Assembly (NCBI GenBank): GCA_002751075.1
Contig: NAOQ01000256.1
Span: 46,099 to 59,424 of the forward strand
Length of the DNA: 13,326 nucleotides
Reading direction: 5' to 3'
Origin: Ichthyophonus hoferi
Taxonomy: Eukaryota; Opisthokonta; Ichthyosporea; Ichthyophonida; Ichthyophonidae
The notes under the pieces are model-generated. The model was not told where the DNA came from. It made no database searches and was given only the letters and a program-made list of their open reading frames with translations. Below are positions 8,941 through 13,326 of the stretch, one piece after another. Position 1 is the first letter of the stretch. Each line of letters begins with the position of its first letter. Position numbers and translations under genes: made by a program.

Positions 8941-10026
8941 ATGGGTAAGATACCACATAAAGCAGGGAAAAGGCTTCCACCTCCTTCCAATTTTCTTCTT
9001 CTAGAGAAAGTAGGTTCGGGTACATTTGGCGAGGTTAGGCGGGCAAGATGTACAGAAAGCTGGAAGACAGTCGCACTAAAGACCTTTCGAGACAATAGAA
9101 AACACGTTGATGAAGGCTTCTCCCCTTCCGTTCTACGTGAGATAAAAATACAACAACGCCTCAATCATCCCAATGTACTTGGACTTAATGGTGTTGTACA
9201 ATCAACCAAGTTATGTACATGTTCCTTACTTTTAGATTTTTCTGACAATACCCTCGCTTCATTGATAGCTTCGGGTATCAAATCCCTTGATATCCCCTTT
9301 ACACACAACCTTGCAGTTCAGTTTTTTAAAGGACTTAGTTACATTCATTCTCTCAATATCATACATAGGGATATCAAACCCTCTAATATTCTTGTCACAT
9401 CAACCGGTGTTCTTAAAATAGCAGATTTCGGAAATGCCACAACACTGACCCCAACAGATAATAGTTTCAATGACTTCAATAACATGAATATAGACAACAG
9501 AGCTAATGAAATAGGTATCAATATCAACATGTCGACTAGTATGATTCCTTATTGGTATCGTGCCCCCGAGTTATTCGATGGTCCTTGTAGATATGGTTTT
9601 GAGGTAGATATGTGGAGTGCAGGCTGTGTTTTAGCGGAAATGGTGACATTGGAGCCATTGTTTCGAGGCAATAGCGAACAAGAGCAACCAATTGTTATAA
9701 ATAATCTCTTTGGCATCCTTTCAGAGGTTCCTTTTACCTCTTTCTCATGCACACAAAACCTATCTTCCATTCTGACTAAAGCAGCAGGTGCCCGTTTCTG
9801 TCCAAAGTGGTTGGAGATAGTTATTAGTATTCTCTCTATAGACCCTAAAAAACGTGTTTGTTCATCGACAGTTTCTCATTTACTTTCTAAATCTTTGTTT
9901 AAACCTATCTCTTCCTCGTATATGTTAAGTGTGGATTCAACAATATTGTCCTGTAACTACGATGTGGAAGATTACTTAAATTCATGTTCTGATTTTGTCC
10001 CTAATTCCAAAATACCTGTCATGTAA
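8941..10026 (+). CDS. CDK-like (CMGC group) serine/threonine protein kinase, single exon
   Basis: A complete 361-residue kinase. Visible elements are GSGTFGEV (25-32), VALK (K47), SPSVLREIK in the PSTAIRE-helix position (E67), HRDIKPSN (142-149, catalytic D144), DFG (162-164), PYWYRAPE (203-210), VDMWSAGC (222-229) and DPKKR (R305). The LREIKIQQRLNHPN stretch and YGFEVDMWSAGCVLAEM most resemble CDK7 and CDK20 from memory; assignment within the CDKs is not secure. The DFG-APE segment spans 48 residues, about 20 longer than usual, with an Asn/Ile-rich insert (173-196). The usual T-x-x-VVTRWYR is replaced by STSMIPYWYR, leaving S198 or T199 as possible T-loop sites. All catalytic residues are present. 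It has no introns, unlike HELQ and PCYT2 here. The next ATG is far inside the domain, so this start is favoured. Confidence 0.93.
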   Translation: MGKIPHKAGKRLPPPSNFLLLEKVGSGTFGEVRRARCTESWKTVALKTFRDNRKHVDEGFSPSVLREIKIQQRLNHPNVLGLNGVVQSTKLCTCSLLLDFSDNTLASLIASGIKSLDIPFTHNLAVQFFKGLSYIHSLNIIHRDIKPSNILVTSTGVLKIADFGNATTLTPTDNSFNDFNNMNIDNRANEIGININMSTSMIPYWYRAPELFDGPCRYGFEVDMWSAGCVLAEMVTLEPLFRGNSEQEQPIVINNLFGILSEVPFTSFSCTQNLSSILTKAAGARFCPKWLEIVISILSIDPKKRVCSSTVSHLLSKSLFKPISSSYMLSVDSTILSCNYDVEDYLNSCSDFVPNSKIPVM

Positions 10027-10033
10027 TATATAA

Positions 10034-10342
10034 GTAGTTGCCAGAGGGTCTACAAACAAATTAACCTTTTCAGGGCATATTATTTTCTATGCTATTAAGT
10101 TATTATTTTACTATCTTATTGTTTTATTTTATTTCTTTTCCATCTCTGCCGAAGTACTGTACTACTTCATGGACCTGCCTCCTCCCTCTACACGTACATC
10201 ATGTCTACATCTTGTTGATGATAATGAACCAATCATCACCTTGGGTGTTTCCAGACTTCAAGGCCACCCTATTTACCATCAAGTAATGTCAATATTCTAT
10301 TCTGGTTGTCATAGGACAGCCTACGGATCATCGACTAACTGA
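10034..10342 (+). other. Open frame downstream of the kinase, status unknown
   Basis: A frame different from the kinase's is open from 10034 to TGA at 10340-10342. The first half is T-rich and intron-like, ending in a pyrimidine tract and GCCGAAG at 10148-10154. The second half reads ISAEVLYYFMDLPPPSTR, then a mixed hydrophilic stretch, with an ATG at 10169 (57 codons). The end of CDK C-lobes often resembles a ...YF..xPxP pattern, so a leftover kinase exon is imaginable. Alternatively, splicing GTAATA (10023) to the AG at 10154 would give the kinase a slightly different tail. Neither is demonstrated. Confidence 0.2.
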
Positions 10343-10533
10343 ACATTACTGGGTATAAGTATGTCTACCCCTCATCTCCGACTTTAAATCTATATATATG
10401 TATGTAGCATAGGTTCCTTATGTATGATTTAATAGTAATTAATGCAAGATTTTGTTGAATGTATGCTTCCTTTATGAGTATTAACAATGATGTTATAGTA
10501 TTCTTAATGTATGAAAGATGACTAGTTATTATT

Positions 10534-10752
10534 CTAGTATTTTCTGTCATGTTTTAAACTACCTTTGTTACTCTCTGACCACTTAAATGATATATTGGAA
10601 ATAAAACTAGTATCTGTTGTATTGGGTTCTATGTGGCTGTTTTCGTCAGATAAATGGCAGGCTAAAGCTCTAGCTAGCTGCTCCAGAATATCACTTTGTG
10701 GATGGATGGGCATGTAGTAACTGTAATCTGCAGTGAATGCATTCCTTCCAAC
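10534..10752 (-). other. Possible minus-strand terminal exon carrying repeat copy 2
   Basis: After an acceptor-like CTATCAG, a 72-codon frame (VGRNAFTADYSYY..., EQLARALAC...) runs to TAG at 10536-10534. Its middle part is homologous to the plus-strand frame in HELQ intron 1 (EQLLRALAC...). Substitutions between the two copies fall about equally in codon positions 2 and 3, and gaps of 2 bp and 1 bp separate them. That favours a non-coding repeat over two conserved exons. A plus-strand frame on the other strand (first ATG near 10702) is equally unproven. Confidence 0.2.
10596..10695 (-). repeat. Dispersed ~98-bp repeat, copy 2
   Basis: This is the reverse-complement partner of 4898-4996, at roughly 85% identity by eye. 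It is in opposite orientation, about 5.6 kb away. No terminal inverted repeats, tail or target-site duplication could be seen at either copy. Confidence 0.8.
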
Positions 10753-11518
10753 CTGATAGTAGTAGGCTGTAGCTTTGTGTGTTTAATAGCTGTTTTATTT
10801 TATCAGCTACATGATATATATTCTACAATTTACTCAGAAAATAATATTAATAAACATTTTTCAAAAAACCCTGAAACTTTCTTCTAATATATGGCTTTAC
10901 AATATAAATGTACTGTGGTTTCCCTGAGTATGTATTAGATTTAATTTGCAACGTCAAAATCTGTTTAATTAGCTTAAGTTATTCTGAGTTGATAGAATTA
11001 TCAACTTTGTACCACTAAGCTCCAAACCAATATGAAACATTAATCCATCACAAAGAATCCATATCAAACTTAACTATGTAAAAGAATGAAATGTAAAAGT
11101 GCAGCGAATGGTTTGGTTCCAACACATACTTACAAGCATACACAAGGCTAAGGCAATGACATATATATGTGAACGGGCTAGCAAGTTGAAAAACAAGCTA
11201 AGTACTTTCAATAGAACAGAATAATAATTATGCAGGCTTTAATTATTGTGTATGTCATGTGTTAGGTTTAAATTGCTAGTCTTCTGTACTACAGTGGTAG
11301 ATTATTTTTGTTTATATCAACATCTTGTATGAGAGGCTGTTTGTCATTATCTTCCAATATGTTCCATTTTATAGGTCTATTCCAATCATTATCTATGCTA
11401 TTGCTGTCATTGGTATTTTCCCCATCTTCAATGAAAATTCAATTAGCATGGATTGGACAGATCTCAGTTATGTAGAATTCTAACAGCTTAAGATAAGATT
11501 TAAATAGAATTATGTTTT
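10753..11518. other. Mostly non-coding stretch with one ambiguous two-strand open region
   Basis: From 10753 to about 11280 nothing is supported. At 11289-11482 both strands look coding-like. Minus 11425-11289, after an acceptor-like CATTGAAG, gives an Asn/Asp-rich frame containing DSNSIDNDWNRP. Plus, after TTTTATAG at about 11375, gives IPIIIYAIAVIGIFPIF and then NENSISMDW. Because AAT/GAT complement ATT/ATC, a hydrophobic frame on one strand forces a hydrophilic one on the other. At most one is real. Confidence 0.3.
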
Positions 11519-11856
11519 ATGATATTGCTCCACACTATTAAAGATACATCAGTTATTATAATTTACAATGCATTTGAACTGAAAACAAATTTGAAGAAAT
11601 ATGAACTGTCTTTTAAAAAAAATGTTTTCTTGTCCTTATTATTGGGACTTGGTTGTGCAAATAGGACAACCTATTTTCCCTCTAAGTTGTCCACTCTGGC
11701 AGTGATGGAGGCCAATAGGCCCATGTTCAACATGGGTCCAATCGTGACCGCCATAGGAACCTTTTTGAGCATGGTAAGTATTAATCGTTTTGCTATACTT
11801 CTTTTTCCTTACACTGTAAATAGCTAACTGTATCACTTGCACTTTTACAGACATAG
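11519..11856 (+). CDS. Possible 3' end of a small membrane-protein gene
   Basis: An 85-codon frame from ATG 11519 runs to 11773 and ends at a strong donor, ATG/GTAAGT. A 77-bp intron (11774-11850) ends in a pyrimidine-rich CACTTTTACAG. The next codons are ACA TAG, so the product would be 86 residues ending FLSMT. Two hydrophobic segments, NVFLSLLLGLGC and GPIVTAIGTFLSM, flank a polar loop (NRTTYFPSKLS). The first part may instead be intron, with an exon starting after CAAATAG (11664). It would converge on PCYT2, and a plus-strand AATAAA occurs at 12046-12051. No family is recognised. The splice signals are the best evidence. Confidence 0.35.
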
Positions 11857-12013
11857 CAGCATAATATTTTTAGGCTTATTATTTTTATTCTTTATTTACA
11901 ATTGTTGATTACCATTCAAGACGGATAAAATAGTAAATACAATACAGGAATATAGCTAAAAACAAACAAGTAAGCTACAATATAAATATTGTTATCCAAT
12001 AGGAATTACACCC

Positions 12014-12019
12014 TTTATT
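12014..12019 (-). terminator. Polyadenylation signal AATAAA for PCYT2
   Basis: AATAAA on the minus strand lies 59 bp beyond the PCYT2 TAA stop (12080-12078), a usual distance for a eukaryotic 3' UTR. Only the hexamer is visible; the cleavage site is inferred. Confidence 0.55.
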
Positions 12020-12077
12020 CACAACACTTCATACTTTTGGCCAATAATAAACAGCCATTAAAACTACTGCTATCAAT

Positions 12078-13136
12078 TTATTTGCAGTTATTGCCGTTGC
12101 TGTTCTTGCCGTTGCTGTTCTTGCCGTTTTCTGCTATTTCAGCTTCGCCAATCTTGAGAGCCTATTGGATATAATTGGTGTATGTGTTACTATTGGTTGA
12201 ATGTCACTTCCATAAGCGATCAACTTTAAAATTTAAAAGTCCACAGTCTTGTATAAAAGTTAAAATCGCATTTTTTTGGCATTTTTTTGGCATAAAATAG
12301 TGATTAATTAATATAATATAACAATAAGAGTATAGTATACAAATATATAATAATATATAATATAATATACACTTACCTCAATAATTCTTAGTTCTTTTTC
12401 CGCTTTCTTTTTATTTCTTGTCTCAAATCTCAGCCGATTTTTAATAATCCTCTCAACAATCTGTCCCAATTGTCAGTATACAGTATATATATAGAAAAAT
12501 AGATAGATAAAGATATAACAATCTCATACCTTACTGGCTGTCAAAGTATTTCCACTGTCAATCTCAACCAATATATTTCTTTCTTTCGCAATCTGATTGG
12601 ATAATGATCATGCCCATAAGAATAATGCCAAGGTGTGCCAATTGAATTTCACCCCTGAGCCAAGAATCATGATTCTTAACCAATCACTAGCGATTATTAA
12701 AATATAAATATAGCATGCTGTCAAAACATCCTATTATATCTTATTTGGTTTTAACTTTTAAACAAAGATTTTGTGCCATAGAGCAAGCGTCTCTACCAAT
12801 ATATATATATACCCTCTATCTTCTACTATATCCTATATATACCTTATAGATATCAGCTCCATCCTCGCTTACAGGGGCAGGGCCTCTGCCTTTCACTACA
12901 ACCGTAATCTGGAAATGATCCAATAACTCGGCCGATATCGTAATGGGCGCACCAATCACAACGTTGTCCACATACTGAGAGAAAATATATCAGGTAGGTA
13001 TAGGTATATAGTATATATAATATAACAACTCAACCATATATAGCTCCAGGGGGCTTACCTTATTGGATAAGACTGACAGCACACGCTCATGAAGATTCAT
13101 AATAGGCCAGTTGGAACCTTGATATTTATTAATTGC
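12078..13136 (-). CDS. PCYT2: Ethanolamine-phosphate cytidylyltransferase, C-terminal cytidylyltransferase domain (5' part outside window)
   Basis: This is the CTP:phosphoethanolamine cytidylyltransferase of the Kennedy pathway, which makes CDP-ethanolamine for phosphatidylethanolamine in the cytosol. Five exons, all GT-AG and phase 0: 13136-13059, 12974-12843, 12592-12530, 12460-12377, 12161-12078. They encode 146 residues. Diagnostic strings are NWPIMNLHERVLSVL, YVDNVVIGAP, AELLDHFQITVVVKG, VEIDSGNTLTASKIVERII and KNRLRFETRNKKKAEKEL. These align one after another with the human PCYT2 C-terminal half as I recall it. The N-terminal domain and this domain's HxGH loop lie to the right. Human VCHG is VVKG here, so a His is missing. 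The tail carries NSNGK repeats. Introns are short (69-250 bp), and the 215-bp one has two tandem GCATTTTTTTG units at 12268-12289. Confidence 0.94.
12091..12126. repeat. 15-bp coding tandem repeat in the PCYT2 tail
   Basis: TTGCCGTTGCTGTTC occurs at 12091-12105 and 12106-12120 exactly, with TTGCCG following. On the minus strand it encodes NSNGK units just before the C-terminal NNCK. The unit is a multiple of three, so copy number can change without breaking the frame. Confidence 0.85.
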
Positions 13137-13326
13137 CTGATATTGAAATTGTGTTAAGCTACATTAAGTGTATAGGATATCACAATATTTTATATAATAT
13201 AGCATTACATAATAATGTATTGTATTATACTATAAACTTATAACACAGTAAGAAGTTAACTGCAACGCTGTAACAAACAGCGTGTACGGAAATATCAATA
13301 AATTTTCAAACACTGCAATTTTCCCT
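13137..13326. other. PCYT2 intron upstream of the first visible exon
   Basis: The acceptor ATATCAG precedes 13136. No sequence resembling the preceding PCYT2 segment (the AFDLFHxGH region) is visible to the right edge in any minus-strand frame. The remainder is probably intron. Confidence 0.5.

Noticed and set aside
10696-10887. Plus-strand frame of 63 codons with a hydrophobic segment
   Set aside because: It opens on TTG, lies antisense to a competing frame, and no splice or homology support was found.
11671-11772. 33-codon minus-strand frame starting MLKKVPMAV
   Set aside because: It is antisense to the better-supported plus-strand frame, very short, and partly reflects a 17-bp palindrome (CCCATGTTCAACATGGG).
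11519-11773. Sec61/SecY similarity suggested by NR...NMGPIVTA
   Set aside because: Sec61 is extremely conserved around its NRGTLMELGISPIVT motif. Here the spacing is three residues short and the flanking sequence does not match.

Overview
This window is nuclear DNA from an AT-rich, intron-rich, microsatellite-laden eukaryote. All firmly identified split genes use GT-AG introns and the standard code. I cannot place the lineage: an early-branching animal, a holozoan protist or another protist would all fit.

Region 1 (1-5765, minus strand) is most of a gene for the HELQ/Hel308-type DNA repair helicase. Seven exons join in frame into 477 codons, from a disordered acidic N-terminus through Walker A, DELH and SAT. 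The gene then runs off the left edge. Its introns 2-6 (370-855 bp) each carry their own simple-repeat array: AATAC-type pentamers, a TAATAG hexamer array, TACTA-type pentamers, TACA tetramers and TA runs.

Region 2 (5766-8940) is mostly non-coding. It holds a tandem initiator-tRNA-Met-like, SINE-like element at about 7022-7150. It also holds two unrecognised minus-strand reading frames: 6643-7005, interrupted by one TGA, and 7856-8158. A T-rich tract of about 300 bp lies just before the next gene.

Region 3 (8941-10026, plus strand) is a complete, single-exon CDK-like protein kinase of 361 residues with a long, Asn-rich activation-segment insert. A further open frame of unknown status follows it.

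Region 4 (10343-11860) is weakly coding. It contains the second copy of an unannotated repeat of about 98 bp; the first copy sits inverted in HELQ intron 1. A possible small plus-strand membrane-protein gene ends at 11856.

Region 5 (12078-13136, minus strand) is the 3' half of an ethanolamine-phosphate cytidylyltransferase gene (PCYT2/ECT1) in five short exons, with a polyadenylation signal 59 bp after the stop. The 5' half lies beyond the right edge.

The three firm genes (DNA repair, signalling, phosphatidylethanolamine synthesis) show no functional link. They look like ordinary eukaryotic neighbours, and no operon-like organisation is visible.
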